From assembly GCF_001375655.1 (NCBI RefSeq), contig NZ_CTEN01000008.1, forward strand, positions 1 through 51,989: a stretch of 51,989 nucleotides of DNA. Reading direction: 5' to 3'. Of the stretch, positions 27,101 to 36,777 are shown piece after piece (position 1 is the first letter of the stretch; every line of letters begins with the position of its first letter). A program made the position numbers and the translations under genes. The notes below the pieces were generated by a model. It saw only the letters and a list, made by a program, of their open reading frames with translations. It searched no databases and had not been told where the DNA came from. The stretch comes from Streptococcus varani (GTDB lineage: Bacteria; Bacillota; Bacilli; Lactobacillales; Streptococcaceae).

Positions 27101-28183
27101 TTAAAAATCCAGACTAGTTCCAAATTCATCTGCTTCCTCTCCCAACACCGTCACATGCCCCATCTTGCGGTTGTGTTTCGCTTCTATTTTACCATATAAA
27201 TGAAGATGAGCGCTAGGGTTTTCTTGAACAAAGGCTTGCGCTTTTTCCATGTGCTGGCCCAAGACATTGAGCATGACGGCTGGTGCATGCAGCTTGATTT
27301 GTGGCAATGGCATGCCTAAAATGCCCAAGATATGAGTATCAAACTGGGAGAAATCGCAAGCTTCGATAGAATAATGGCCCGAGTTGTGGGGGCGGGGTGC
27401 AATCTCATTAACAGTGATGTCATGGTCGGTCGCAAACATTTCCACACAAAGGGTTCCTGATAACTCCAGCTTTTTGGCAATTTGCACCGCCATGGCTTGC
27501 GCTTTTTCAGCTAGCTCATCTGAAATGCGGGCTGGTACAATCGTTTTTGAGAGAATGTTGTTGCGGTGGATGTTTTCTTGAACTGGGAAGATCGTTACAT
27601 CTTGCCCATTTCCTGATACGATAGCGGAAATTTCCAAGTCAAAGTAAACAAATTCTTCCAGAACACAATCCGCTGTATCCGCTAAATCAGTTGCGGCAGG
27701 TAAATCTGTCTGGGATGCAATGACCATTTGCCCATGTCCATCGTAGCCACCTGTTGCGGTTTTGAGGACGTATTTTTTTGTCAAATCCAGGTCTGCCAGG
27801 TCGCTACTGGACTTGATGACCTTGTAGGGTGCCACCTGAACTCCGGCTTTTTTTGCCAAGAAGTCTTTTTCAAAAATACGGTTTTGGGAGATGCGCAGGA
27901 GGTCGGTGCCTTGAGGCAGTTGGTTTTCTTTGATGACCGCATTGAGTCCATCCGCATCCACATTTTCAAATTCGTAGGTGAGGACATCGCATCTCTCAGC
28001 CAGTTGACGCAGGGCCTCCACATCATCATAATCCGCCACGATGATTTCTGCCACGCGAGAGGCAGGGCAGTCCGCAGCTGGGTCCAGTGCGATCACCTTG
28101 TGGCCCATGTAGATGGCAGAAATGGCCATCATCTGACCCAGTTGGCCGCCTCCGATAATACCGATTGTTTTAGTCCAGCTCAT
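27101..28183 (-). CDS. purK: 5-(carboxyamino)imidazole ribonucleotide synthase
   Basis: 360 residues, ATP-grasp enzyme converting AIR, bicarbonate and ATP to N5-CAIR for PurE. N-terminal [17 protein letters not shown] and ATP-grasp segments [12 protein letters not shown] and [13 protein letters not shown] are clear. The ATG at 28183 follows GAGGAGTC; the frame to 28219 lies within purE. It overlaps purE by 14 bases. Confidence 0.97.
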   Translation of the reverse strand: MSWTKTIGIIGGGQLGQMMAISAIYMGHKVIALDPAADCPASRVAEIIVADYDDVEALRQLAERCDVLTYEFENVDADGLNAVIKENQLPQGTDLLRISQNRIFEKDFLAKKAGVQVAPYKVIKSSSDLADLDLTKKYVLKTATGGYDGHGQMVIASQTDLPAATDLADTADCVLEEFVYFDLEISAIVSGNGQDVTIFPVQENIHRNNILSKTIVPARISDELAEKAQAMAVQIAKKLELSGTLCVEMFATDHDITVNEIAPRPHNSGHYSIEACDFSQFDTHILGILGMPLPQIKLHAPAVMLNVLGQHMEKAQAFVQENPSAHLHLYGKIEAKHNRKMGHVTVLGEEADEFGTSLDF

Positions 28184-28658
28184 TTGTTGACTCCTCTGCG
28201 ATACGGCCTTGTTCTGCATGGAAATCAGCTAGGTCTTGGGCGATTTTAGCATCTTCAATAGACAAGATGCGAAGAGCAGTTAGGCCTGCGTTGGTTGCAC
28301 CTGCCTCACCGATCGCCATGGTTGCGACTGGCACGCCACCTGGCATTTGTACGATAGAATAAAGTGAGTCGAGGCCAGAAAGAGCTCGCGATTGAACGGG
28401 TACGCCGATGACTGGCAAGGTCGTTTTAGCTGCTACCATGCCTGGCAAGTGAGCTGCTCCGCCTGCTCCTGCGATGATGACTTTGATGCCACGACCACGC
28501 GCTTCCTCCGCATGTTTGAACATGAGGTCTGGCGTGCGGTGAGCAGAGACGACTTTTTTCTCGTAGGCAACGCCGAAGTTATCTAGAACCTGGGCGGTTT
28601 TTTGCATGGTGCTCCAGTCGGATTTGGAGCCCATGATGATGGAGATTACTGGTTTCAT
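28170..28658 (-). CDS. purE: N5-CAIR mutase
   Basis: 162 residues, class I PurE converting N5-CAIR to [13 protein letters not shown] at the N-terminus and the AHRTPD and [22 protein letters not shown] motifs form the active site. Start [14 protein letters not shown] at 28658. The start is 17 bases after a large multi-helix intergenic element. Confidence 0.97.
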   Translation of the reverse strand: MKPVISIIMGSKSDWSTMQKTAQVLDNFGVAYEKKVVSAHRTPDLMFKHAEEARGRGIKVIIAGAGGAAHLPGMVAAKTTLPVIGVPVQSRALSGLDSLYSIVQMPGGVPVATMAIGEAGATNAGLTALRILSIEDAKIAQDLADFHAEQGRIAEESTNELD

Positions 28659-28675
28659 ATTTACTTCTTTCTTTT

Positions 28676-28809
28676 TTGATAATGGGCTTAGGTAGTGGGG
28701 TCGGAAGCAAACCTTCGGTTTCATTCCTAAACTTTGAGCCTAAAGTCTCAAAGTTTCCCTCGCCATAACTGTTAAGTTATGGTCTTTTCACTACGGCACC
28801 CATTATCAA
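28676..28809 (-). ncRNA. Putative multi-branch structured RNA upstream of purE
   Basis: An 11-bp closing helix pairs 28676-28686 (TTGATAATGGG) with 28799-28809. An inner helix GTAGTG/CACTAC (28692-28697, 28789-28794) encloses three hairpins. These are AAACC/GGTTT (28709-28721), AAACTTTGAG/CTCAAAGTTT (28729-28756) and CCATAACT/AGTTATGG with a GTTA loop (28763-28782). No T-run follows on the minus strand. It could be a cis-regulatory leader for purE-purK, a small RNA, or a folded repeat element. I do not recognise a family. Confidence 0.55.
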
Positions 28810-28864
28810 GCGGGTACCCTTCGGCCACCAATTTTACTCTAATAATTAATTGACTTTTCAGAAC

Positions 28865-30130
28865 TTACTCTCTTATAGCTTTGCTTCCGATATCATTTCT
28901 GTAAAAGAGGCCTTCTGTATTTTGAGCTTTCAGCTCTGAGTAAATTTTTTCTTGAGCTTCTCTGACGCTATCAGCTGTGGTGACCAGCATGTAAACTCGT
29001 CCGCCGTTTGAAAGCAGTGCTTGGCCTTTTTCATCAAACTTAGCCCCGGCATAGTAGGTGATGATATCGCCACTTGTCTTTTCTGGTAAGATCACGCCTT
29101 TCTCATAATCGAGAGGGTAGCCCTTTGAGGCAACCACCACACCAAGCGTCACGCCTTGATCGGTCCAGGTCAGCTCTGCTGGTTTCTGGTCTAGGATGTC
29201 GCTGATGTTTTGGACAAAATCAGAAGTCAGACGAGGCAGGATAATCTGAGTTTCAGGGTCGCCGAAGCGAGCGTTGAACTCGATAACCTTAGGTCCGTCA
29301 GTCGTCACGATAAGACCGCAGTAAAGGACGCCCAGATAAGGACGGTTTTCGGCAATCATGCCCTTAAGGACTGGCTTGACGATGGTTTCGATGGACTGGT
29401 TGATGAGGTCATCTGACAAGTGGGGAACCGGTGCATAAGCCCCCATGCCACCAGTGTTTGGCCCCTTGTCGCCGTCGTAGGCACGCTTATGGTCCTGAGC
29501 GGTCGGCATGATATAGAAGGTGTCGCCATTGACAAAGGCAAAGAGGGAGAACTCCTCACCGTCCAGAAACTCCTCGATGACCACGCGGGCACCGGAGTCG
29601 CCGAACTTGTTGTCCAAAAGCATGTCACGAGCCACATCTACCGCTTGCTCCACACTTTCAGCCACGACCACGCCTTTGCCCAGTGCCAAACCGTCAGCTT
29701 TGACCACGATGGGAGCACCCTGCTCTTCGATGTAGGCTTTGGCTTGCTCGAAATCAGAGAAAGTGCCGTAAGCTGCTGTTGGGACGCCGTATTTGACCAT
29801 GATTTCTTTGGCAAAATCCTTAGACCACTCCAGCTCCGCAGCTAGTTTAGTGGGACCAAAGGCTTTGAGCCCCGCCGCATTAAAATCATCCACAATGCCA
29901 GCTGCAAGAGCATCATCCGGACCGATGAAAGACCAGGCAATGTCCTTTTCTTTGGCAAAATCAATCAGTTTGGAATGTTCGGAAATAGCAATTGGAACCA
30001 AATCCAATCCATCCAAGGTCATACCATCATTTCCAGGAGCCAAAAAAACTTGCTCCACCTGCGGAGATTCCAACAACTTCTTCGCAATGGCGTGCTCACG
30101 ACCACCCGAACCAACAACTAATAATTTCAT
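28865..30130 (-). CDS. purD: Phosphoribosylamine-glycine ligase (GAR synthetase)
   Basis: 421 residues, ATP-grasp enzyme for the second step of IMP synthesis. N-terminus KLLVVGSGGREHAIAKKLLE, FIGPDDALAAGIVDDF, KADGLALGKGVVV and the EFNARFGDPETQ signature are present. Its leader holds a promoter and CGAAC-containing motifs that might be PurR sites. A 206-base structured gap separates it from purE. Confidence 0.97.
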   Translation of the reverse strand: MKLLVVGSGGREHAIAKKLLESPQVEQVFLAPGNDGMTLDGLDLVPIAISEHSKLIDFAKEKDIAWSFIGPDDALAAGIVDDFNAAGLKAFGPTKLAAELEWSKDFAKEIMVKYGVPTAAYGTFSDFEQAKAYIEEQGAPIVVKADGLALGKGVVVAESVEQAVDVARDMLLDNKFGDSGARVVIEEFLDGEEFSLFAFVNGDTFYIMPTAQDHKRAYDGDKGPNTGGMGAYAPVPHLSDDLINQSIETIVKPVLKGMIAENRPYLGVLYCGLIVTTDGPKVIEFNARFGDPETQIILPRLTSDFVQNISDILDQKPAELTWTDQGVTLGVVVASKGYPLDYEKGVILPEKTSGDIITYYAGAKFDEKGQALLSNGGRVYMLVTTADSVREAQEKIYSELKAQNTEGLFYRNDIGSKAIRE

Positions 30131-30418
30131 AGCTACAACACCTCACTATCAAGAAAAACGATTGGAATTAAACAAAATTTGAGTTTTATTTGTAAAAATA
30201 GTTATTTGACGAATTATATAAAAACATTATAACATATTTGTTCGTTTTAATTGTTTTGTGCGATGTTTTTTTCAAATATCCTAAACAAAGGTTCGTTTTT
30301 TTAGAAAGATAAATAATCAAATCCCTATTTATGTTTAAAATACAGATTTTATTTCCCAATTGGATAGATAAGAGCTTATTCTATCTTTTTAAAATTACAC
30401 TATTCCCATCACACAAAA
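30131..30418 (-). promoter_or_regulatory. purD upstream region with -10 and possible PurBoxes
   Basis: A long AT-rich leader. TATAAT lies at 30226-30231 (minus). Two AAAACGAAC motifs (30240-30248 and about 30291-30299) resemble the PurBox core CCGAAC of lactic acid bacteria but lack the first C. No convincing -35 is present, which would fit activation by PurR as in Lactococcus. Otherwise no gene in this stretch. Confidence 0.45.
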
Positions 30419-30445
30419 ACACCCCAATCTTTCCGATTAGGGTGT
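30419..30445 (-). terminator. Terminator after the LysM-protein gene
   Basis: ACACCCCAATC pairs with GATTAGGGTGT (one mismatch, five-base loop) and is followed on the minus strand by TTTTTGTG. It lies 80 bases past the LysM gene stop. Confidence 0.8.
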
Positions 30446-30524
30446 AATACTTATCTTCAAACTTTCAATCAACTGAAAGTTTTATCAATTTTTTAATATT
30501 TTTTCACTTCACTGAAAATTCATC

Positions 30525-31499
30525 TTACGGATTAAATGACACATGAACATGGTCATAGTGGTTTTCTGTGATGCTGCCACGGTCTGGCATGAGGTTCCAT
30601 GTGTAGGCTGGTCCGTAAATGCTGTTGAATGGTGCGTAGAAGCGTTGCTTCCAAATGATGTAGGATACACCCCGAGAGGCCATATTAGCTGCTGTGTAAT
30701 CAGCAATTTGGTCACCTAAAGCTGAACTGATTGGTACCATAAAGTCCACAGCTAAACCTTTTCCGTGATCCTGTGGATCACCAGGGCGGAAGGTTGAAAA
30801 GCTTGTGATTCCATAGATGCTCGCAATTTCATTCATAAATGCTGCCGCTTTTGGCTGTAAGCCACTTGTGTTCACAGTAGTTGTCGGTACAGCGGCTTGT
30901 GTTGGTGCGGAAGTCGGAACTTCGGTTGCCGAAACTGATGTTGCATGAGTTTCTGTAATAGGTATTTCGGTAACCGCTTCTTCTATGACAGGGACTTCGC
31001 TTGTGGGGACTTCTGTGATTAGTGTTTCAGTAGCTGGAGCTTCGGTTACTGGTGATTCTGTGGTAGGTGCTTCAGTGGCCGGAACTTCCGGAGCTGGTGC
31101 TTCCGGAATCGCGACTACCTCATCTTCCACCACCACTTGCTTATTTTGAAGATCTACAACTGCAGATGTATCAGGTTGTTCAATTTCAATTTCTACCAAT
31201 TCATAGTTTTGATCATACTTTGTTTTGAGTGTTGTATCTGGGAAAATTAAGTTTAAATTACTGATTTGGTTGACTTGTGCTAAAAAATTCATATCGATTT
31301 CCATTGCGTAAGCGATAGAAAACAAGGTATCCCCATACTGGATAGTGTAGGTTTTCCCTTCTTGGTCAGAGCTAATATCCGCACGAATCTCCTCAACAGA
31401 GCGAGGGATCCAAGGTTGCGATACCACATTTGCTTGCGCTCTTGCTGATGCTAAGAGAGTTAGGGCCAAAGTTGATGCTAAAACAATTTGTTTCTTCAT
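30525..31499 (-). CDS. Secreted LysM-domain protein with metallopeptidase-like C-terminal domain
   Basis: 324 residues. Signal peptide (MKKQIVLASTLALTLLASARA, cut near AQA), one LysM peptidoglycan-binding motif (about 50-92, YTIQYGDTLFSIAYAMEI), then a low-complexity spacer of degenerate five-residue units (TEAP, TEVP, TESP) from about 125 to 205. The C-terminal about 100 residues (STFRPGDPQDHGKGLAVDFM ... ENHYDHVHVSF) have the H...D...H-x-H spacing of M15-like metal sites. It is probably a wall-bound hydrolase or peptide-binding protein; activity is inferred. Single gene with its own terminator, between purH and purD. Confidence 0.85.
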   Translation of the reverse strand: MKKQIVLASTLALTLLASARAQANVVSQPWIPRSVEEIRADISSDQEGKTYTIQYGDTLFSIAYAMEIDMNFLAQVNQISNLNLIFPDTTLKTKYDQNYELVEIEIEQPDTSAVVDLQNKQVVVEDEVVAIPEAPAPEVPATEAPTTESPVTEAPATETLITEVPTSEVPVIEEAVTEIPITETHATSVSATEVPTSAPTQAAVPTTTVNTSGLQPKAAAFMNEIASIYGITSFSTFRPGDPQDHGKGLAVDFMVPISSALGDQIADYTAANMASRGVSYIIWKQRFYAPFNSIYGPAYTWNLMPDRGSITENHYDHVHVSFNP

Positions 31500-31790
31500 A
31501 TTTATTTGTTACTACCTTTTCATTTTTTAGTATAGAAACATACTAGCATAAAAAAATCATAGATTGGTACTATCTAGTGCTATTTCACAAAAGCTTAACT
31601 CGACTGTTACTTGTAGACTTTTCTGTAATATAGCCCTAATATGCATGATATATTTGACACAGAAAAACGCTTATAAATTGTAAGTTGCCCTAAATAGGTT
31701 TTGAGAAACTCTCGGACATCTTATTAATTTGTGTTAAAATAAAGTATTCGAATCAGTTTTTAAATAGGTTTCTGAGATAAGGAGTTCTAT

Positions 31791-32069
31791 ATGAAATTTT
31801 TTGAAATATGGTTTTTGGGCACTCTCTCTTTGCAGCTAGTCATGTGGACTTACATATTCATCCTCAGTACGAGCGACCCTGCTACTAGTTGGCTCATCTT
31901 TATTAACTTTTATGCCTTCATTATTTCTCTTATTCAATGTCCCCTATTCGCTGTCACATATCTATATTTGGATAAACGACTTGAAAGATGGAGATGGTGG
32001 CATTCTTTCCTCATCTGGCTGGGAACTTACTTGCTCATTTTAATACCAGCTTATGTCATCTACGTATAA
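31791..32069 (+). CDS. Small multi-pass membrane protein, unknown function
   Basis: 92 residues, with three hydrophobic segments (about 5-26, 33-58, 72-91) and a basic RLERWRWW loop. A strong AAGGAG lies seven bases before the ATG, which supports it as real despite being the only host gene on the plus strand here. The purH terminator at 32161-32199 could end it in convergent fashion. No family recognised. Confidence 0.75.
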   Translation: MKFFEIWFLGTLSLQLVMWTYIFILSTSDPATSWLIFINFYAFIISLIQCPLFAVTYLYLDKRLERWRWWHSFLIWLGTYLLILIPAYVIYV

Positions 32070-32160
32070 ATTCAGGCAGAAGACCGAGTGAAATGCAATC
32101 AGAAGGCATATATAGGCTCTAAATTTACTTAAAATTTACGGATCGAAAACAAGAAAAAAA

Positions 32161-32199
32161 GATTGAAGTTTCGGTCCAAAATGGACTTTTTCTTCAATC
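32161..32199 (-). terminator. Terminator after purH
   Basis: Outer stem GATTGAAG/CTTCAATC with an inner GTCCA/TGGAC helix, followed on the minus strand by a seven-base T-run (32154-32160). It may also end the convergent small membrane-protein gene. Confidence 0.85.
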
Positions 32200-32270
32200 T
32201 ATTAACTAGAATGCTGTCACACAAGATTATACTAAAATGACGAATCAAAACAAGTGATTTTCCTTTAAGA

Positions 32271-33818
32271 TCAGTGTCTAAAATGTCGCACGCCGGTAAA
32301 GACCATGGCGATGCCGTGCTTGTTGGCAGCATCGATGGAATCTTGGTCGCGGACGGAGCCCCCTGGTTGGATGATGGCTTTGATGCCAGCTTCTGCAATT
32401 TCTTCGATATTATCTGCAAATGGGAAGAAGGCATCCGATGCCAACACAGCACCTTCAAGTCGGTTTTTGGCTTGGTCGATAGCGATGCGGACAGAAGCCA
32501 CACGGTTGGTTTGGCCAGGTCCCACTCCTAGAGTCATCTTGTCATTGGTGATAATTATGCCGTTAGACTTGACGTACTTGATAGCCTTCCAAGCAAATTC
32601 TAAGGCACGCGCTTCTTGTTCATCAGGTTGGCGTTCCGTCACCAGCTGCCAGTCTGCTGGGCATTCCTCGATGACATCTTGGTTTTGAACTAGGAGTCCG
32701 CCAACTACACCTGTGTACTCTGCTTCCACTTGGCTGGCATCTTGAGCATCAAATGGCAGTTCCAGGATACGTAGGTTTTTCTTCTTGTTGGTCAAAATAG
32801 CTAGCGCTTCTTCCGAGTAGCTCGGTGCGATGATGATTTCTAAGAAAATCGGATGCATCTTCTCAGCCGTCGCAGCATCTACTTCTCTATTGAGAACAAC
32901 GATACCGCCAAAAATGGAAACTGGATCTGCTTCATAGGCATAATCCCAAGCCGTTTCAATGTCATCTGCCTGCCCAATGCCACAAGGGTTCATGTGTTTG
33001 AGAGCTACAACAGTCGGACGGTCTTTGAAATCACGGATAATACGAATGGCCGCATCCGCATCGCGAATGTTATTGAAAGAGAGTTCCTTACCGTTGAGCT
33101 GTTTAGCAGCTGCAATAGAATACTCTGTTGGCAAGGCATTTTGGTAGAAATCCGCATCCTGTTGTGGGTTTTCTCCGTAGCGCATTGGCTGTTTAAGATC
33201 ATAGGTGATGGTCAGCTTTTCAGGCTTGGTCTCACCAACTTGTGCGGTGAAATATTCTGCAATGAGGGCATCATAAGCAGCGGTGTGACGGAAGACTTTT
33301 GCTGCTAGGCGCTGACGGGTTTCATAGCTGGTTTCCCCATTTTCAGCCAGTTGCTCCAAGACCAGTGCGTAATCAGCTGGATCCACCACGACAGTCACAC
33401 TGGCGTGGTTTTTTGCCGCCGAACGGAGCATGGAAGGACCGCCGATGTCGATGTTTTCCACCGCCAAATCGTAGGTCACATATGAACGCAGAATGGTCTC
33501 CTTGAAGGGATAGAGGTTGACCACAACCAGGTCGATGAGTTCAATATTGTTGTCGGTCGCTGCTTGCAAGTGGGTATCCACATCACGACGAGCCAAAAGT
33601 CCGCCGTGGATCTTCGGGTGGAGGGTCTTAACGCGACCATCCATCATTTCAGGGAAGCCGGTCACATCGTCAATGGCAATGGTTTCTATCCCTGCATTAT
33701 CAAGAGTAACCTTGGTACCACCTGTTGAGATGATGTCCCATCCAAAGTTTTTGAGCTCTTTGGCAAATTCTACGATGCCCGCCTTGTCAGATACGCTGAT
33801 TAAAGCACGTTTTGTCAT
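32271..33818 (-). CDS. purH: Bifunctional AICAR formyltransferase / IMP cyclohydrolase
   Basis: 515 residues, catalysing the last two steps of IMP synthesis. The N-terminal IMP cyclohydrolase domain ([29 protein letters not shown]) is followed by the formyltransferase domain with the [10 protein letters not shown] and [13 protein letters not shown] motifs, ending GVRHFRH. Start at 33818 after AAAGGAGAAAAC. The gene follows the VanZ gene by 21 bases. Confidence 0.97.
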   Translation of the reverse strand: MTKRALISVSDKAGIVEFAKELKNFGWDIISTGGTKVTLDNAGIETIAIDDVTGFPEMMDGRVKTLHPKIHGGLLARRDVDTHLQAATDNNIELIDLVVVNLYPFKETILRSYVTYDLAVENIDIGGPSMLRSAAKNHASVTVVVDPADYALVLEQLAENGETSYETRQRLAAKVFRHTAAYDALIAEYFTAQVGETKPEKLTITYDLKQPMRYGENPQQDADFYQNALPTEYSIAAAKQLNGKELSFNNIRDADAAIRIIRDFKDRPTVVALKHMNPCGIGQADDIETAWDYAYEADPVSIFGGIVVLNREVDAATAEKMHPIFLEIIIAPSYSEEALAILTNKKKNLRILELPFDAQDASQVEAEYTGVVGGLLVQNQDVIEECPADWQLVTERQPDEQEARALEFAWKAIKYVKSNGIIITNDKMTLGVGPGQTNRVASVRIAIDQAKNRLEGAVLASDAFFPFADNIEEIAEAGIKAIIQPGGSVRDQDSIDAANKHGIAMVFTGVRHFRH

Positions 33819-33839
33819 GTTTTCTCCTTTTAAAATCAA

Positions 33840-34349
33840 TTACAGTCCAACTATCACTAATAAAATCAAAACGATGAGAGGAAGGCCGACAAAAATCAGG
33901 CCTATTGTGTTAACCCACTTTCTAGTCTGGGTCTTCGTTATTTTTAAAAATAGGTGATAGACCAATAAACCCAAAACAACTCCCAAGGTATTAAAAATCA
34001 GGTCTGTCACATCAGCCATGCCGATAGCTAAGATAAATTGCAGCAACTCATAGAGTAAACTGAGCGAGAAACCAGCACCTATTATTTTCCAAGGTGACCT
34101 CCCCTCCCTTATAAGAGGAATACAAACACCAAAAGGAATGAAGAAGAGAAGATTAAAGGCCATCTCAGCCCAGACAATATTCCCGTTAACAATCATCGGT
34201 TCCGCAAAAGGAAGCCAGTTTATCACTCTCGGACTACTGAAAAAACCCAAAAACTCCAAGCGAGTTTCAAATTTAAATAAAATACACCAAGTTAATAAAA
34301 TAAGATAAGCATAAAATAAATAGCGACTGGTTTTTTTAGACGATAACAT
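33840..34349 (-). CDS. VanZ-family membrane protein
   Basis: 169 residues with four to five membrane helices and the VanZ core NLLFFIPFGVCIPLI, SLLYELLQFILAIGMADVTDL and FNTLGVVLG. VanZ was named from teicoplanin resistance elements, but most chromosomal homologues have no known role. It is placed in the pur cluster between the GNAT gene and purH, which is common in S. suis-like genomes. Confidence 0.88.
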   Translation of the reverse strand: MLSSKKTSRYLFYAYLILLTWCILFKFETRLEFLGFFSSPRVINWLPFAEPMIVNGNIVWAEMAFNLLFFIPFGVCIPLIREGRSPWKIIGAGFSLSLLYELLQFILAIGMADVTDLIFNTLGVVLGLLVYHLFLKITKTQTRKWVNTIGLIFVGLPLIVLILLVIVGL

Positions 34350-34421
34350 ATGGAAGCTCCTCTTGACTTTTAGATTTGGAATAAGCTCTTGCCTAAAGTC
34401 TACTGCCTTTTTCGCCAGTGG

Positions 34422-35204
34422 TCAAATTTTTTTCGGTTCTTGGTGACATTTCCACTTCATCTCATAGGCCAGGTATTCATGAGAAAATTCATAACCTAGT
34501 TGCTGAGCGAGGGCTAGCGATGCCTGATTATGGGCATCCCAACTTGGATAGTGGTCTCTATTTAAAGATTCTATGATAAACTTGGCTGCGACAATGGTTG
34601 CCAAACCTTTTCGCCTGAAATCCTTGTGGGTATCGATTTCAATCTCATATCCTATATCGTAGGAAGAAAAAGAGGAAGCTGCCGAAATCAGCTGATCTTC
34701 GTATAGAATGGCTACACCAAGACCTGCTTTTACATAATGATCATAGTTATCATAATTACCTACCAAATCTTGTGACCAAGGTTCAGATAAGCAAACCTCA
34801 TAGAGCTTTTCATCTATCAGTTTGAGTTCGTTCTCTGCTGGCAAAGTAGCAAGGATCTTTTCCAACTTTTCTCTATCAAAAATCGTGTCCTTCTTAGTCG
34901 CATAGCGGGTAAAAGCTTTGGCACTATCTCCATAATGCTCTTCTATCAAATCGACCCAGGCTTGGTCTTGCGGAACGAAAATGACATCTTTTCCTCGACA
35001 ATGCTCGATGAAATCGAGATTCGCTTGACCCGCTAGAAATCCGAAGGACCCGAATTTGCCAAATAAGGCCAAGGCAGAATGAGGATTTTCAGTTCTGTCC
35101 GCCCAAATTTCTCCCATTTCGCCCTGCAAACAAGTCCAGATGATAGTTTCCTCCCATCCGGAAAAGAGGTCTGCAGCCAGCTGGGGATTTTTCAATTTAA
35201 TCAT
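34422..35204 (-). CDS. GNAT-family acetyltransferase
   Basis: 260 residues. The C-terminal half has the GNAT core: ISAASSFSSYDIGYEIEIDT (beta strands) and RRKGLATIVAAKFI, the acetyl-CoA pyrophosphate loop (R-x-x-G-L-A). The N-terminal half has the pattern of the two-domain GNAT_acetyltran family. Substrate unknown. It overlaps purN by eight bases, with AAGGAG upstream, so it is translated with the pur genes. Confidence 0.85.
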   Translation of the reverse strand: MIKLKNPQLAADLFSGWEETIIWTCLQGEMGEIWADRTENPHSALALFGKFGSFGFLAGQANLDFIEHCRGKDVIFVPQDQAWVDLIEEHYGDSAKAFTRYATKKDTIFDREKLEKILATLPAENELKLIDEKLYEVCLSEPWSQDLVGNYDNYDHYVKAGLGVAILYEDQLISAASSFSSYDIGYEIEIDTHKDFRRKGLATIVAAKFIIESLNRDHYPSWDAHNQASLALAQQLGYEFSHEYLAYEMKWKCHQEPKKI

Positions 35205-35742
35205 GTAAAATCTCCTTAATCACTTGCGGGTAGACTGCATACTCCGCTTGGTGAATTCGATTTTCAAAACTTTCTATCGTATCGTCTGGCAACCGTGGCA
35301 CGCGCACCTGTTTGATGATTTGCCCGGTGTCCACACCTGAATCTACCCAATGAATGGTGACGCCGCTTTCTGGGACACCTGCCTCCCAAGCGTCTAGAAT
35401 CCCATGAGCTCCTGGAAATTCTGGTAGATAGGCAGGATGAATATTGATCATGCGACCCTCATAAGCGGACAAAAGCTTAGGTCCGACGATTTTCATATAA
35501 CCAGCCAAGCAAACCAAGTCTATCTGATGCAGGTCTAGCAAATCGATAATAGCCTCTTCATAGGATGCTTTGTCATCGAACTCCTTGAGCTCAAAGGCAT
35601 AGGATAAGACTCCTAATTTTTCAGCTCTTTCCAGAACGTAGGCGTCCCGATGGTCTGAAAAAACAAATTCAACCGAAAAATTCTCAGCAATAACCTGAAA
35701 ATTAGAGCCAGAACCAGAGGCAAACACAGCGATTTTTTTCAT
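35197..35742 (-). CDS. purN: Glycinamide ribonucleotide formyltransferase
   Basis: 181 residues. 10-formyl-THF-dependent third step of IMP synthesis. N-terminal ASGSGSNFQVIAE, NIHPAYLPEFPGAHGI with the catalytic Asn-His, and the Asp in GVTIHWVDSGVDTG. It shares one base with the purM stop region, indicating coupling. Confidence 0.97.
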   Translation of the reverse strand: MKKIAVFASGSGSNFQVIAENFSVEFVFSDHRDAYVLERAEKLGVLSYAFELKEFDDKASYEEAIIDLLDLHQIDLVCLAGYMKIVGPKLLSAYEGRMINIHPAYLPEFPGAHGILDAWEAGVPESGVTIHWVDSGVDTGQIIKQVRVPRLPDDTIESFENRIHQAEYAVYPQVIKEILHD

Positions 35743-36764
35743 TAGCGAATCACCACACTAGCATCCGTTTTTTCAACAATCCGTCCAAGTTCATAAACCG
35801 GTTCATCCACCAACTCCTTGATGCGGTCCACATTCTCAGGCTTAACTGCTAGCATGAGACCGATGCCCATATTGAAAATTTCAAACATCTCTTCATGGTT
35901 GATGTTACCATATTTTTCAAGGGCTTTGAAGATTGGTAGAACTGGAATCCTGTCTTCCTCTATTTCCGCAGCTAAATCATGACCGAACATACGGGGTACA
36001 TTTTCGATAAAGCCACCGCCAGTGATATGGGCAATCCCATTGACTAGTCCTTCTTTAACCAAGGGTAAGACAGTTTTGACGTAGATTCGGGTCGGCTCCA
36101 GCAACACATCTTTCAGTGGCTTGCCTTCTAGTTCTGGTAAGATTTCATGACCGGAGTAGTCCGCAAAGACACGGCGAACTAGAGAATAGCCATTCGAATG
36201 AATGCCACTTGAAGCGAGTCCCAAAAGAATATCTCCTTGGGCTACTTTTGAGCCGTCGATGATTTGCGATTTTTCCGCAATCCCCACTGCGAAACCAGCT
36301 AGGTCATAGTCACCCTCACCATACATGCCCGGCATTTCAGCTGTTTCACCACCAATGAGACCGGCTCCAGCTTGAACACAGCCCTCCGCTACACCAGCCA
36401 CCACCTGTTCTAGTTTAGCAGGATTATTTTTTCCAGTCGCGATATAGTCCAAAAAGTAGAGAGGTTCTGCCCCAGCTGCGATGATATCGTTGACACACAT
36501 GGCTACACAATCTTGGCCAACGGTATCATGTTTGTCGTACTGGATAGCCAGCATCAGCTTGGTTCCCACACCGTCTGTCCCTGAAACCAAGACAGGCTCC
36601 TTGACATCCAGTTGACTTAAATCAAAGATGCCACCAAATCCGCCAAGTGCTCCCATGACGCCCAGGCGCTCGGTACGTGCGACGTGTTTTTTGATGCGCT
36701 CCACAACTTCATAACCCGCCTCAACGTCCACTCCTGCTTTGGCATATGCATTTTTTTCTATCAT
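35742..36764 (-). CDS. purM: AIR synthetase
   Basis: 340 residues, converts FGAM and ATP to [22 protein letters not shown], the glycine-rich [15 protein letters not shown] and [13 protein letters not shown] segments, and [14 protein letters not shown] are all present. Start follows AAAGGAAAT. Fourteen bases after purF. Confidence 0.97.
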   Translation of the reverse strand: MIEKNAYAKAGVDVEAGYEVVERIKKHVARTERLGVMGALGGFGGIFDLSQLDVKEPVLVSGTDGVGTKLMLAIQYDKHDTVGQDCVAMCVNDIIAAGAEPLYFLDYIATGKNNPAKLEQVVAGVAEGCVQAGAGLIGGETAEMPGMYGEGDYDLAGFAVGIAEKSQIIDGSKVAQGDILLGLASSGIHSNGYSLVRRVFADYSGHEILPELEGKPLKDVLLEPTRIYVKTVLPLVKEGLVNGIAHITGGGFIENVPRMFGHDLAAEIEEDRIPVLPIFKALEKYGNINHEEMFEIFNMGIGLMLAVKPENVDRIKELVDEPVYELGRIVEKTDASVVIR

Positions 36765-36777
36765 ACGATTTCCTTTT

